This document shows positions 46,289 through 59,240 of a stretch of 64,000 nt of DNA, one piece after another. The notes below the pieces were generated by a model that was not told where the DNA came from, did no database searches, and saw only the letters and a list, made by a program, of their open reading frames with translations. The position numbers were made by a program, and so were the translations under genes. Source of the DNA: Ampullaceana balthica (lineage: Eukaryota > Mollusca > Gastropoda > Lymnaeidae); contig CALYLW010000038.1 of assembly GCA_944989445.1 (NCBI GenBank), positions 1,154,988 through 1,218,987 on the forward strand. Reading direction: 5' to 3'. The stretch's first letter is position 1; each line of letters starts with the position of its first letter.

Positions 46289-46629
46289 TATGTATAATTT
46301 TGTCTGGGAGGATTTTCAATGTTAAAATAGCAGAATGGAATTATTTCTAATGCACCCTACACCAATCTACGTCCTAGAAATACTCTTCAACACAGGTACA
46401 CGTGGGTGTATATAATCGTTTATGTAGAATACAAATGATTTCAAAATTCCGTCGTGTTAGCAAGTGCAACATTGCGTGTCAATGAAAGAACAAAAGTCTG
46501 TGTCAAAATTGCGTTCTAATTAAACTGACGTCTCTTAAAACACCTCATTTGTTTGCTTTTGTGATGGCTGGTCTGTTCCAGGACGCATACACACGTTTTG
46601 TATACTCTCTAAAACTTACTGTGTGGTAC

Positions 46630-49600
46630 TTTACAGCCATTCTTCTAAACACCAATTGTAGCTCATTTACAGCCATTCTTCTAAACATCAATTGTAGCTC
46701 ATTTACAGCCATTCTTCTAAACATCAAATGTAGCTCATTTACAGCCATTCTTCTAAACACCAAATGTAGCTCATTTACAGCCATTCTTCTAAACACAAAT
46801 TGTAGCTCATTTACAGCCATTCTTCTAAACATCAATTGTAGCTCATTTACAGCCATTCTTCTAAACACCAATTGTAGCTCATTTACAGCCATTCTTCTAA
46901 ACATCAAATGTAGCTCATTTACAGCCATTCTTCTAAACACCAATTGTAGCTCATTTACAGCCATTCTTCTAAACACCAATTGTAGCTCATTTACAGCCAT
47001 TCTTCTAAACATCAATTGTAGCTCATTTACAGCCATTCTTCTAAACATCAATTGTAGCTCATTTACAGCCATTCTTCTAAACATCAAATGTAGCTCATTT
47101 ACAGCCATTCTTCTAAACACCAAATGTAGCTCATTTACAGCCATTCTTCTAAACATCAATTGTAGCTCATTTACAGCCATTCTTCTAAACATCAATTGTA
47201 GCTCATTTACAGCCATTCTTCTAAACATCAATTGTAGCTCATTTACAGCCATTCTTCTAAACACCAAATGTAGCTCATTTACAGCCATTCTTCTAAACAT
47301 CAAATGTAGCTCATTTACAGCCATTCTTCTAAACACCAATTGTAGCTCATTTACAGCCATTCTTCTAAACACCAAATGTAGCTCATATACAGCCATTCTT
47401 CTAAACATCAAATGTAGCTCATTTACAGCCATTCTTCTAAACATCAAATGTAGCTCATTTACAGCCATTCTTCTAAACACCAATTGTAGCTCATTTACAG
47501 CCATTCTTCTAAACACCAAATGTAGCTCATTTACAGCCATTCTTCTAAACACCAATTGTAGCTCATTTACAGCCATTCTTCTAAACAACAATTGTAGCTC
47601 ATTTACAGCCATTCTTCTAAACATCAAATGTAGCTCATTTACAGCCATTCTTCTAAACACCAAATGTAGCTCATTTACAGCCATTCTTCTAAACATCAAA
47701 TGTAGCTCATTTACAGCCATTCTTCTAAACATCAAATGTAGCTCATTTACAGCCATTCTTCTAAACACCAAATGTAGCTCATTTACAGCCATTCTTCTAA
47801 ACACCAAATGTAGCTCATTTACAGCCATTCTTCTAAACATCAAATGTAGCTCATTTACAGCCATTCTTCTAAACATCAAATGTAGCTCATTTACTGCCAT
47901 TCTTCTAAACATCAAATGTAGCTCATTTACAGCCATTCTTCTAAACATCAAATGTAGCTCATTTACAGCCATTCTTCTAAACACCAATTGTAGCTCATTT
48001 ACAGCAATTCTTCTAAACACCAAATGTAGCTCATTTACAGCCATTCTTCTAAACACCAAATGTAGCTCATTTACAGCCATTCTTCTAAACATCAAATGTA
48101 GCTCATTTACAGCCATTCTTCTAAACACCAATTGTAGCTCATTTACAGCCATTCTTCTAAACACCAATTGTAGCTCATTTACAGCCATTCTTCTAAACAC
48201 CAATTGTAGCTCATTTACAGCCATTCTTCTAAACACCAATTGTAGCTCATTTACAGCCATTCTTCTAAACACCAATTGTAGCTCATTTACAGCCATTCTT
48301 CTAAACACCAATTGTAGCTCATTTACAGCCATTCTTCTAAACATCAAATGTAGCTCATTTACTGCCATTCTTCTAAACATCAAATGTAGCTCATTTACAG
48401 CCATTCTTCTAAACACCAAATGTAGCTCATTTACAGCCATTCTTCTAAACACCAATTGTAGCTCATTTACAGCCATTCTTCTAAACACCAAATGTAGCTC
48501 ATTTACAGCCATTCTTCTAAACACCAATTGTAGCTCATTTACAGCCATTCTTCTAAACATCAAATGTAGCTCATTTACTGCCATTCTTCTAAACATCAAA
48601 TGTAGCTCATTTACAGCCATTCTTCTAAACATCAAATGTAGCTCATTTACAGCCATTCTTCTAAACACCAATTGTAGCTCATTTACAGCCATTCTTCTAA
48701 ACACCAAATGTAGCTCATTTACAGCCATTCTTCTAAACATCAAATGTAGCTCATTTACAGCCATTCTTCTAAACATCAAATGTAGCTCATTTACAGCCAT
48801 TCTTCTAAACATCAAATGTAGCTCATTTACAGCCATTCTTCTAAACATCAAATGTAGCTCATTTACAGCCATTCTTCTAAACATCAAATGTAGCTCATTT
48901 ACAGCCATTCTTCTAAACATCAAATGTAGCTCATTTACAGCCATTCTTCTAAACACCAAATGTAGCTCATTTACAGCCATTCTTCTAAACACCAATTGTA
49001 GCTCATTTACAGCCATTCTTCTAAACATCAAATGTAGCTCATTTACAGCCATTCTTCTAAACATCAAATGTAGCTCATTTACAGCCATTCTTCTAAACAC
49101 CAAATGTAGCTCATTTACAGCCATTCTTCTAAACACCAATTGTAGCTCATTTACAGCCATTCTTCTAAACATCAAATGTAGCTCATTTACAGCCATTCTT
49201 CTAAACACCAAATGTAGCTCATTTACAGCCATTCTTCTAAACACCAAATGTAGCTCATTTACAGCCATTCTTCTAAACACAAATGTAGCTCATTTACAGC
49301 CATTCTTCTAAACATCAAATGTAGCTCATTTACAGCCATTCTTCTAAACATCAAATGTAGCTCATTTACAGCCATTCTTCTAAACACCAAATGTAGCTCA
49401 TTTACAGCCATTCTTCTAAACACCAAATGTAGCTCATTTACAGCCATTCTTCTAAACATCAAATGTAGCTCATTTACAGCCATTCTTCTAAACACCAAAT
49501 GTAGCTCATTTACAGCCATTCTTCTAAACACCAATGTAGCTCATTTACAGCCATTCTTCTAAACACCAATTGTAGCTCATTTACAGCCATTCTTCTAAAC

Positions 49601-52600
49601 ACCAAATGTAGCTCATTTACAGCCATTCTTCTAAACACCAATTGTAGCTCATTTACAGCCATTCTTCTAAACACCAATTGTAGCTCATTTACAGCCATTC
49701 TTCTAAACACCAATTGTAGCTCATTTACAGCCATTCTTCTAAACATCAATTGTAGCTCATTTACAGCCATTCTTCTAAACATCAAATGTAGCTCATTTAC
49801 AGCCATTCTTCTAAACACCAATTGTAGCTCATTTACAGCCATTCTTCTAAACATCAAATGTAGCTCATTTACAGCCATTCTTCTAAACATCAAATGTAGC
49901 TCATTTACAGCCATTCTTCTAAACACCAAATGTAGCTCATTTACAGCCATTCTTCTAAACACCAATTGTAGCTCATTTACAGCCATTCTTCTAAACACCA
50001 ATGTAGCTCATTTACAGCCATTCTTCTAAACACCAATTGTAGCTCATTTACAGCCATTCTTCTAAACATCAAATGTAGCTCATTTACTGCCATTCTTCTA
50101 AACATCAAATGTAGCTCATTTACAGCCATTCTTCTAAACACCAAATGTAGCTCATTTACAGCCATTCTTCTAAACACCAATTGTAGCTCATTTACAGCCA
50201 TTCTTCTAAACACCAAATGTAGCTCATTTACAGCCATTCTTCTAAACATCAAATGTAGCTCATTTACAGCCATTCTTCTAAACATCAAATGTAGCTCATT
50301 TACAGCCATTCTTCTAAACATCAAATGTAGCTCATTTACAGCCATTCTTCTAAACATCAAATGTAGCTCATTTACAGCCATTCTTCTAAACATCAAATGT
50401 AGCTCATTTACAGCCATTCTTCTAAACATCAAATGTAGCTCATTTACAGCCATTCTTCTAAACACCAATTGTAGCTCATTTACAGCCATTCTTCTAAACA
50501 TCAAATGTAGCTCATTTACAGCCATTCTTCTAAACACCAAATGTAGCTCATTTACAGCCATTCTTCTAAACATCAAATGTAGCTCATTTACAGCCATTCT
50601 TCTAAACATCAAATGTAGCTCATTTACAGCCATTCTTCTAAACACCAATTGTAGCTCATTTACAGCCATTCTTCTAAACATCAAATGTAGCTCATTTACA
50701 GCCATTCTTCTAAACATCAAATGTAGCTCATTTACAGCCATTCTTCTAAACACCAATTGTAGCTCATTTACAGCCATTCTTCTAAACACCAAATGTAGCT
50801 CATTTACAGCCATTCTTCTAAACATCAAATGTAGCTCATTTACAGCCATTCTTCTAAACATCAAATGTAGCTCATTTACAGCCATTCTTCTAAACACCAA
50901 ATGTAGCTCATTTACAGCCATTCTTCTAAACATCAAATGTAGCTCATTTACAGCCATTCTTCTAAACACCAATTGTAGCTCATTTACAGCCATTCTTCTA
51001 AACACCAATTGTAGCTCATTTACAGCCATTCTTCTAAACACCAATTGTAGCTCATTTACAGCCATTCTTCTAAACATCAAATGTAGCTCATTTACAGCCA
51101 TTCTTCTAAACATCAAATGTAGCTCATTTACAGCCATTCTTCTAAACATCAAATGTAGCTCATTTACAGCCATTCTTCTAAACACCAATTGTAGCTCATT
51201 TACAGCCATTCTTCTAAACATCAAATGTAGCTCATTTACAGCCATTCTTCTAAACACCAAATGTAGCTCATTTACAGCCATTCTTCTAAACACCAATTGT
51301 AGCTCATTTACAGCCATTCTTCTAAACATCAAATGTAGCTCATTTACAGCCATTCTTCTAAACACCAAATGTAGCTCATTTACAGCCATTCTTCTAAACA
51401 CCAATTGTAGCTCATTTACAGCCATTCTTCTAAACACCAATTGTAGCTCATTTACAGCCATTCTTCTAAACATCAAATGTAGCTCATTTACAGCCATTCT
51501 TCTAAACATCAAATGTAGCTCATTTACAGCCATTCTTCTAAACACCAATTGTAGCTCATTTACAGCCATTCTTCTAAACACCAATTGTAGCTCATTTACA
51601 GCCATTCTTCTAAACACCAATTGTAGCTCATTTACAGCCATTCTTCTAAACACCAATTGTAGCTCATTTACAGCCATTCTTCTAAACACCAATTGTAGCT
51701 CATTTACAGCCATTCTTCTAAACACCAAATGTAGCTCATTTACAGCCATTCTTCTAAACATCAAATGTAGCTCATTTACAGCCATTCTTCTAAACACCAA
51801 TTGTAGCTCATTTACAGCCATTCTTCTAAACACCAATTGTAGCTCATTTACAGCCATTCTTCTAAACACCAATTGTAGCTCATTTACAGCCATTCTTCTA
51901 AACACCAAATGTAGCTCATTTACAGCCATTCTTCTAAACATCAAATGTAGCTCATTTACAGCCATTCTTCTAAACACCAATTGTAGCTCATTTACAGCCA
52001 TTCTTCTAAACATCAAATGTAGCTCATTTACAGCCATTCTTCTAAACACCAATTGTAGCTCATTTACAGCCATTCTTCTAAACACCAAATGTAGCTCATT
52101 TACAGCCATTCTTCTAAACATCAATTGTAGCTCATTTACAGCCATTCTTCTAAACATCAAATGTAGCTCATTTACAGCCATTCTTCTAAACACCAATTGT
52201 AGCTCATTTACAGCCATTCTTCTAAACATCAAATGTAGCTCATTTACAGCCATTCTTCTAAACATCAAATGTAGCTCATTTACAGCCATTCTTCTAAACA
52301 CCAATTGTAGCTCATTTACAGCCATTCTTCTAAACATCAAATGTAGCTCATTTACAGCCATTCTTCTAAACATCAAATGTAGCTCATTTACAGCCATTCT
52401 TCTAAACATCAAATGTAGCTCATTTACAGCCATTCTTCTAAACACCAAATGTAGCTCATTTACAGCCATTCTTCTAAACATCAAATGTAGCTCATTTACA
52501 GCCATTCTTCTAAACACCAATTGTAGCTCATTTACAGCCATTCTTCTAAACATCAAATGTAGCTCATTTACAGCCATTCTTCTAAACACCAATTGTAGCT

Positions 52601-54008
52601 CATTTACAGCCATTCTTCTAAACACCAAATGTAGCTCATTTACAGCCATTCTTCTAAACACCAAATGTAGCTCATTTACAGCCATTCTTCTAAACATCAA
52701 ATGTAGCTCATTTACAGCCATTCTTCTAAACACCAATTGTAGCTCATTTACAGCCATTCTTCTAAACATCAAATGTAGCTCATTTACAGCCATTCTTCTA
52801 AACACCAATTGTAGCTCATTTACAGCCATTCTTCTAAACATCAAATGTAGCTCATTTACAGCCATTCTTCTAAACACCATTGTAGCTCATTTACAGCCAT
52901 TCTTCTAAACATCAAATGTAGCTCATTTACAGCCATTCTTCTAAACATCAATTGTAGCTCATTTACAGCCATTCTTCTAAACATCAAATGTAGCTCATTT
53001 ACAGCCATTCTTCTAAACACCAATTGTAGCTCATTTACAGCCATTCTTCTAAACATCAAATGTAGCTCATTTACAGCCATTCTTCTAAACATCAAATGTA
53101 GCTCATTTACAGCCATTCTTCTAAACATCAAATGTAGCTCATTTACAGCCATTCTTCTAAACATCAAATGTAGCTCATTTACAGCCATTCTTCTAAACAC
53201 CAAATGTAGCTCATTTACAGCCATTCTTCTAAACATCAAATGTAGCTCATTTACAGCCATTCTTCTAAACACCAATTGTAGCTCATTTACAGCCATTCTT
53301 CTAAACATCAAATGTAGCTCATTTACAGCCATTCTTCTAAACACCAATTGTAGCTCATTTACAGCCATTCTTCTAAACACCAATTGTAGCTCATTTACAG
53401 CCATTCTTCTAAACATCAATTGTAGCTCATTTACAGCCATTCTTCTAAACACCAATTGTAGCTCATTTACAGCCATTCTTCTAAACACCAATTGTAGCTC
53501 ATTTACAGCCATTCTTCTAAACACCAATTGTAGCTCATTTACAGCCATTCTTCTAAACACCAAATGTAGCTCATTTACAGCCATTCTTCTAAACATCAAA
53601 TGTAGCTCATTTACAGCCATTCTTCTAAACACCAATTGTAGCTCATTTACAGCCATTCTTCTAAACATCAAATGTAGCTCATTTACAGCCATTCTTCTAA
53701 ACACCAATTGTAGCTCATTTACAGCCATTCTTCTAAACACCAATTGTAGCTCATTTACAGCCATTCTTCTAAACATCAATTGTAGCTCATTTACAGCCAT
53801 TCTTCTAAACATCAATTGTAGCTCATTTACAGCCATTCTTCTAAACACCAAATGTAGCTCATTTACAGCCATTCTTCTAAACATCAATTGTAGCTCATTT
53901 ACAGCCATTCTTCTAAACATCAATTGTAGCTCATTTACAGCCATTCTTCTAAACACCAATTGTAGCTCATTTACAGCCATTCTTCTAAACACCAAATGTA
54001 GCTCATTT
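46630..54008. repeat. 36-bp satellite, about 205 copies
   Basis: The unit is TTTACAGCCATTCTTCTAAA followed by CAYCAAWTGTAGCTCA. Nearly all variation is at two sites, C/T and T/A, giving four unit types. A silent ACTGCC variant occurs in four units, and single-base deletions occur in four (near 49280, 49531, 49998, 52878). As 36 is twelve codons, one frame is open on each strand (FTAILLNTNCSS; FRRMAVNELHLV), broken only at those deletions. The array is bounded by sequence that in the paralogous unit near 61875 surrounds a single monomer. Confidence 0.97.
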
Positions 54009-54082
54009 CCATTTGAACTAACGTTTAGAGTTATGGCTATGGGAAGTAGATTTATCAGTTAAAATAACTCAATGATAACACA

Positions 54083-54600
54083 CACATCCATAGAGACACA
54101 CACTCACGCATACAAACACACACTCTCTGATGTACGAGCACGAACCCTAATTCATAGACACGCATACACACGGACATACAGACACACACTCACGCATACA
54201 AACACACACTCTCTGATGTACGAGCACGAACACTAATTCATAGACACACATACAAACGGACATAAAGTTATAAGTGCCATTGAGAGCTTGCAGTTGTGAA
54301 ATGTTTCAGCTTAACTGGACATCGAGATGTCAATTAGAGGTCACTGTGACGTTAGATAGATATCAAATGTCCATAATATCGTCACGCATGTAAAATCAAC
54401 ATCAATTTCAGCTAAAGGTATTAGGCGTAATTCTTATCATAAAGGTTCAAAAGAACAATGTTTCTGTATTAGGTTAAAAGCTTTCAGCTCCATTGGAAAA
54501 TCAGGAAAAGACCACAATATTAAATGACCCTAAAACACAAACACACGCACACACACACACGCACACACGCACACAAACACACACTCACTCAAACAGAAAT
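54083..54600. other. CA-rich segment between the two satellites
   Basis: Contains two tandem copies of a ~97-base segment with TGATGTACGAGCACGAAC (54131 and 54215) and a CA microsatellite at 54536-54590. The unique parts align with 62000-62280. No gene. Confidence 0.7.
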
Positions 54601-54680
54601 AAAACAAGGCTAACTGGTAAAAATTGAAAAGAAATTTAATTTTGTAAAGTCCACACATAAACTGATAATTGTTTTAAAAA

Positions 54681-55240
54681 TCTTAAATACATGCAATATT
54701 GAACAAATTACAGTAATGATATTTAAATACATGCAATATTGAACAAATTACAGTAATGATATTTAAATACATGCAATATTGAACAAATTACAGTAATGAT
54801 ATTTAAATACATGCAATATTGAACAAATTACAGTAATGATATTTAAATACATGCAATATTGAACAAATTACAGTAATGATATTTAAATACATGCAATATT
54901 GAACAAATTACAGTAATGATATTTAAATACATGCAATATTGAACAAATTACAGTAATGATATTTAAATACATGCAATATTGAACAAATTACAGTAATGAT
55001 ATTTAAATACATGCAATATTGAACAAATTACAGTAATGATATTTAAATACATGCAATATTGAACAAATTACAGTAATGATATTTAAATACATGCAATATT
55101 GAACAAATTACAGTAATGATATTTAAATACATGCAATATTGAACAAATTACAGTAATGATATTTAAATACATGCAATATTGAACAAATTACAGTAATGAT
55201 ATTTAAATACATGCAATATTGAACAAATTACAGTAATGAT
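54681..55240. repeat. 40-bp satellite, 14 copies, essentially identical
   Basis: Tandem copies of ATTTAAATACATGCAATATT plus GAACAAATTACAGTAATGAT. Only the first copy differs, at its left edge (TCTTAAATAC). The 62.6-kb unit has one diverged monomer-like stretch at about 62637-62675. Confidence 0.95.
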
Positions 55241-55292
55241 ATTTTAATAAAAATGAAAATCGTATAAATTTGGACAGAAATTCTGTGAAATT

Positions 55293-55566
55293 GGTCCGTA
55301 AAGTACTTCACGCTATTTTTGACCATTTTAACTGCCCCCCTCTCCCCTGTCACAAACTGTCACACATCTCGGACCCCCCCCCCTAAAGTACGTCACACAT
55401 TTGAACCAAAATGTTGTTTTTTTTATTAACAAAATAATCAAAATTTAATATAAAACAGCGTGACGTCACACAAGGCTGGACCCTCCCCTCACCCCTGTCA
55501 CAAACTGTCACACTTTCTTACACCCCCTCCCCCCTCTGGCGCGTGACGTACTTTATGGACGGCCCC
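55293..55566. mobile_element. Palindromic MITE, second copy
   Basis: Same family as 33455-33727, with the left terminal repeat slightly degraded (GGTCCGTAAAGTAC) and the right intact (GTACTTTATGGACGGCCCC). The corresponding position in unit 2 (about 63055, GAAATTGGT followed by GAACATACAAACTGAAG) lacks it. Confidence 0.82.
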
Positions 55567-55867
55567 TTACCCAACAAACTGAAGATGGCAGGTGGTGATA
55601 CATATTTCATTCTATCATGGTATTACATGAAAACGAATAAAACTGATTCATTTGTGGAAACATTTTTATTAAGGCGGCAACAAATAATGGCTTACGGCTG
55701 TGCCTACACTAAAATATTAACTGAAAATCTCAACTGTAATGACTTATAAATCTGTATTTTCAATTCTATACAATTTTTGGTTGTACGAAGTACTTTCATT
55801 CAAGTGTTATAAGAATTCGTGTTTCCACTTTTATACCTCAGTGAGCTGGGTATAATGCTAATGCTAG

Positions 55868-57281
55868 TATAAAAGACCCAAAAAAATTTTTTTAAAGTAT
55901 TTTTATGCATTTAATTTAATTTATGAATTTATTTCTTTTTACCAGATTTATATAATATGTACTTTTGGCTATTGGAAATATATTTACTATAATACTTTTT
56001 CTTTACAAGTGTATTTTTCCGTTCAAATTTTTTTTTCAGTGGGGCGTGAAGTGGGGTATTTTAATAGCTAATTCCCCAAAACAATCAGAACAGCGAAGAC
56101 AACACTACGTTCTTCTAGCGTTTCACATTAATGTCATTTATAAGCAAAGACCAGAAAAACCCTGTTTAATACACATAACTTTATATTTAAAAAAAGGTTA
56201 ACAAAATACAAAAGTAAAATTGTGGATGATTTCAAAATAATTTTTAGCCATAAAACGTTTAAAACAGATTTTAAAAATGAAGGAGAATATATACATTAAC
56301 TAGAACGATATATGTTAATCACGATTCTTAAAGGTAAACATGGAACATAAGTTTTAGCCATTAAACCAGTAAAGCGAATCAAGGATGGTTTCCACATTAA
56401 CTAAAATGACGGGTTCTTGTAATTTATAATAGAAATAATCTTTTATGAATATATATTTATCGTTATAATAACCAAAATATTGACCTTAAACCATTCTTAA
56501 AAAAACAAAACAGCAACACGTTCTCCATATTCATATATTATTAACATCATCTCAGCGTTTCTCAAACAGTGGACAACAGTCCTTTTAAGTGTTCATATCC
56601 CACAGATTGCTAACAGCTGATTTTTTGAAAAATTTGTGAAACGCCTTTGTGGCAATGTGCGTCTGGTGTTTTGGTCGCGTGTGGACGGGTGACACTTTTA
56701 TGGCTGGGAATGGCTGGGAATGGCTGGTGAGACCTAATCTATTACACATATAAAACACACTTATTAGGGCCACACGTGTGCCCCCGTAAATGCGGTAAAA
56801 ATGTATGTACAGTGTGGCCAGCCCCGTTAGACGTCACTTGATTTCTCACCCTCTTTCTCTTCCCAGGTCCAAGACCTTATCGTCGGGCCCTGGCCATGAT
56901 AGAGGGACGGAGATAAAACAAGGTAAATGTGACGAGGTGATTCTTAAACTTTTATGGCCAGGATTGGCTGGCGAGACTTGACTAATTACATAGATAAAAG
57001 TCGACATGCCATTTATTCTCAGTACCCGACCAGCCGTGACGCTGTTTTTGGAGATTTATATGAGGGGATACTAAGAACGAGAGACGGTGATAGACGGCTA
57101 AAGACGAAGAAGTCCTAACGAAAGAGTAGAATATACACTGGACTGCACACTACATGCACATATGATAGTTAAGCTGGAATATTAAAATTTATTAATAACC
57201 ATGTTTTCTTTATCACGAGAATTCTCAAAAAAAATAAAAAAATAATAATAATAATTTAAGCAGCTATAGTCCTCACGACCT
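55868..57281. other. Gene-free interval
   Basis: No gene. A short triplication of TGGCTGGGAA lies at 56701-56725; the rest is AT-rich and unclassified. Confidence 0.4.
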
Positions 57282-57711
57282 GTTTGGTGCAGAGCCGTCT
57301 TTACACCGCTTTGGCCCCCCGGGCAAAGTAATAGTGTAGGGCCCCTGGGCAAAGAAAGAGTGCTCCCCCCCCCCGTAGGAATAACTAAAAATAAATGGTT
57401 GATAATATTAATAATAATGTATTATTTATTTTATTGTCACTATACTAATTTCAAGGAAATTGTTGCTAAGACAGCTGCAACTATAATCAACATTAAACAT
57501 GAAAAACAACAGAGAAAAAATATTTTATTTACGTTTTTTCTAGTATTACTTATGATATTTACAACAAAAAACCCATTACACACAAAAACAGATATTTACA
57601 TATGTTTTTAAAAAAATAAATAAGCACCATAACATATGACATCTATTACTCAAGGTCAAACAAAGGTATTAAAATTCGTAATGGGAAAAAAAACCTTTAT
57701 TATAACAAGCG

Positions 57712-59240
57712 TTTGCGACATTTCTTTTCAGAAAATTGTTTTATTATTGGGTTGAAGTCAATGGTCTTCAGGATGTCATTCTCTATGCTCATGAATGAAA
57801 GCCAGTTCAAACGATGCTGTCCCATTGGACTACGAAGCTTATTTTTTATAAGTTTAAGTCTTGAAAAAGAACGTTCTCCTGTACAGTTGCTCACCATCAT
57901 GCACATGAACACTCTGAGTGCTATGTTCTCCTGTACATTTGCTCACCATCATGCACATGAACACTCTGAGTGCTATGTTCTCCTGTACAGTTGCTCACCA
58001 TCATGCACATGAACACTCTGAGTGCTATGTTCTCCTGTACAGTTGCTCACCATCATGCACATGAACACTCTGAGTGCTATGTACTCCTGTACAGTTGCTC
58101 ACCATCATGCACATGAACACTCTGAGTGCTATGTTCTCCTGTACAGTTGCTCACCATCATGCACATGAACACTCTGAGTGCTATGTTCTCCTGTACAGTT
58201 GCTCACCATCATGCACATGAACACTCTGAGTGCTATTTCAATGTTCGGAAAAACATATTTTAAATTGTCCGAAATTATTTTTCTGTACAGTGCAGGGAGA
58301 TTCTCGCAATTTTCATCAGTTAAAATGTCGTCATAACTCAAAACCTTGTAATACGTATTGGCAAGATGTTCGCATTTTTTTAGTGCATCATAATTAATGG
58401 TTTTTAATTCACTCAAGAAAGAAAATAGTCTTCCAATTTGTGAATACGCCTCTGCACGTTAGTTAAACGATTAAAGTGTCCAGAATAGGGAGGAAAGTTT
58501 CTACCTTGAACTTTTCGGACTTATTTAGAAGTAACTCTTCTCCTGGCCTATCATACCTACCATAGTAATTGGCATATGGACACATACTCCTGACTTTGAA
58601 TTCATATGCAGTGGTGAATTTGTCTCCTGAAGATAGCTTTTCAGCGACTCAAGAAGGTTTGTGGCAACTAGGATGTTTACATCCTTTGATTGTAAATCTT
58701 TGCTTGTTGTATTCATCTTTTCTAGAATGTCCTTCCAAAGAATTGTAAGAAAGATTGTTTCAAGGTGTTCCATTTTTTGCTCAAACCTTCCGCCTCACAC
58801 CTTGTTGTCACTTGCTGTTCATTGTCACCTGATATAGAATCCAGTGCATGTTTTATTTTGTCTAAACCCCTACACAAAGCATGAACAGCATCAAAATGTG
58901 CTGACCAACGTGTGTTAGACAGACGCTTGAACACAACATCTTTTTCTAAATATGATGTCAATACATTCCAGCGATGAGTAGAGCCAGCAAAAAATGTATA
59001 CAGGTGCTGAACAAAGTCAAAGAATTTTATAGACTGTAGACAACACTATGCAGATTTTATTCCCACCAAATTCAGGCTGTGTCCTGCACAGGAGACATAG
59101 ATGGGAAACTCATTGAGTTCATGAATACGTGCCTGCAATCCAGTGTATCGTCCAGACATATTTGACGCATTATCGTTTGATTGGCTACGGCAGTTTGATA
59201 GTGGAATTTTGTTCTCTTTAAGAAGATAAATTGGAACCAA
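57712..59240 (-). pseudogene. hAT transposase pseudogene
   Basis: Frames at 59046-59240 (SNDNASNMSGRYTGLQARI and SCAGHSLNLVG, DUF4371-like), 58722-58961 (LSNTRWSAHFDAV), 58525-58773, 58129-58416 and 57712-57912 (MMVSNCTGERSFSRLKLI, hATC dimerisation region) give the transposase in order with frame changes between pieces. The coding sequence for FMCMMVSNCTGE has been amplified as a 52-bp minisatellite, which destroys the frame because 52 is not a multiple of three. Confidence 0.85.
57865..58235. repeat. 52-bp minisatellite within transposase codons, 7 copies
   Basis: Seven copies of a 52-base unit containing CTGTACAGTTGCTCACCATC and ATGCACATGAACACTCTGAG. Single changes occur in the second copy (GTACATTTG) and in the fifth (GTACTCC). 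The outer copies join smoothly to transposase coding sequence on both sides. Confidence 0.92.

Larger units (their letters stand above)
45700..55867 (+). mobile_element. Large repeat unit 1: Helitron-like element carrying two satellites
   Basis: Aligns in order with 61508-63966 through TTTAAACTTA, ATTAATTTATTG, ACGGGAATAGTTT, GTGTCAAAATT, TGACGTCT, CTGGTCTGTTCCAG, the 36-bp monomer, CAGCTTAACTGGACATCGAG, a CA-rich stretch, GCTAACTGGTAAAAATTGAAA, the 40-bp monomer and a shared 3' end. That end is a hairpin (TTATACC/GGTATAA, 11-nt loop, about 55831-55855) followed 8 bases later by CTAG and T at 55867/55868, as in Helitrons. Unit 1 additionally holds a Helitron (45850-46288), the expanded 36-bp and 40-bp arrays and a MITE. 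No Rep/helicase gene is present. Confidence 0.6.

Noticed and set aside
46545..53995. Very long open frames on both strands across the 36-bp array (over 900 codons each)
   Set aside because: They follow directly from a 36-bp unit with one stop-free frame per strand; both frames break at the same single-base deletions, starts lie within repeat units, and there is no non-repeat domain.
46630..55240. CRISPR-like appearance of regular repeats
   Set aside because: Units are contiguous with no unique spacers, there are no cas genes, and the context is eukaryotic.
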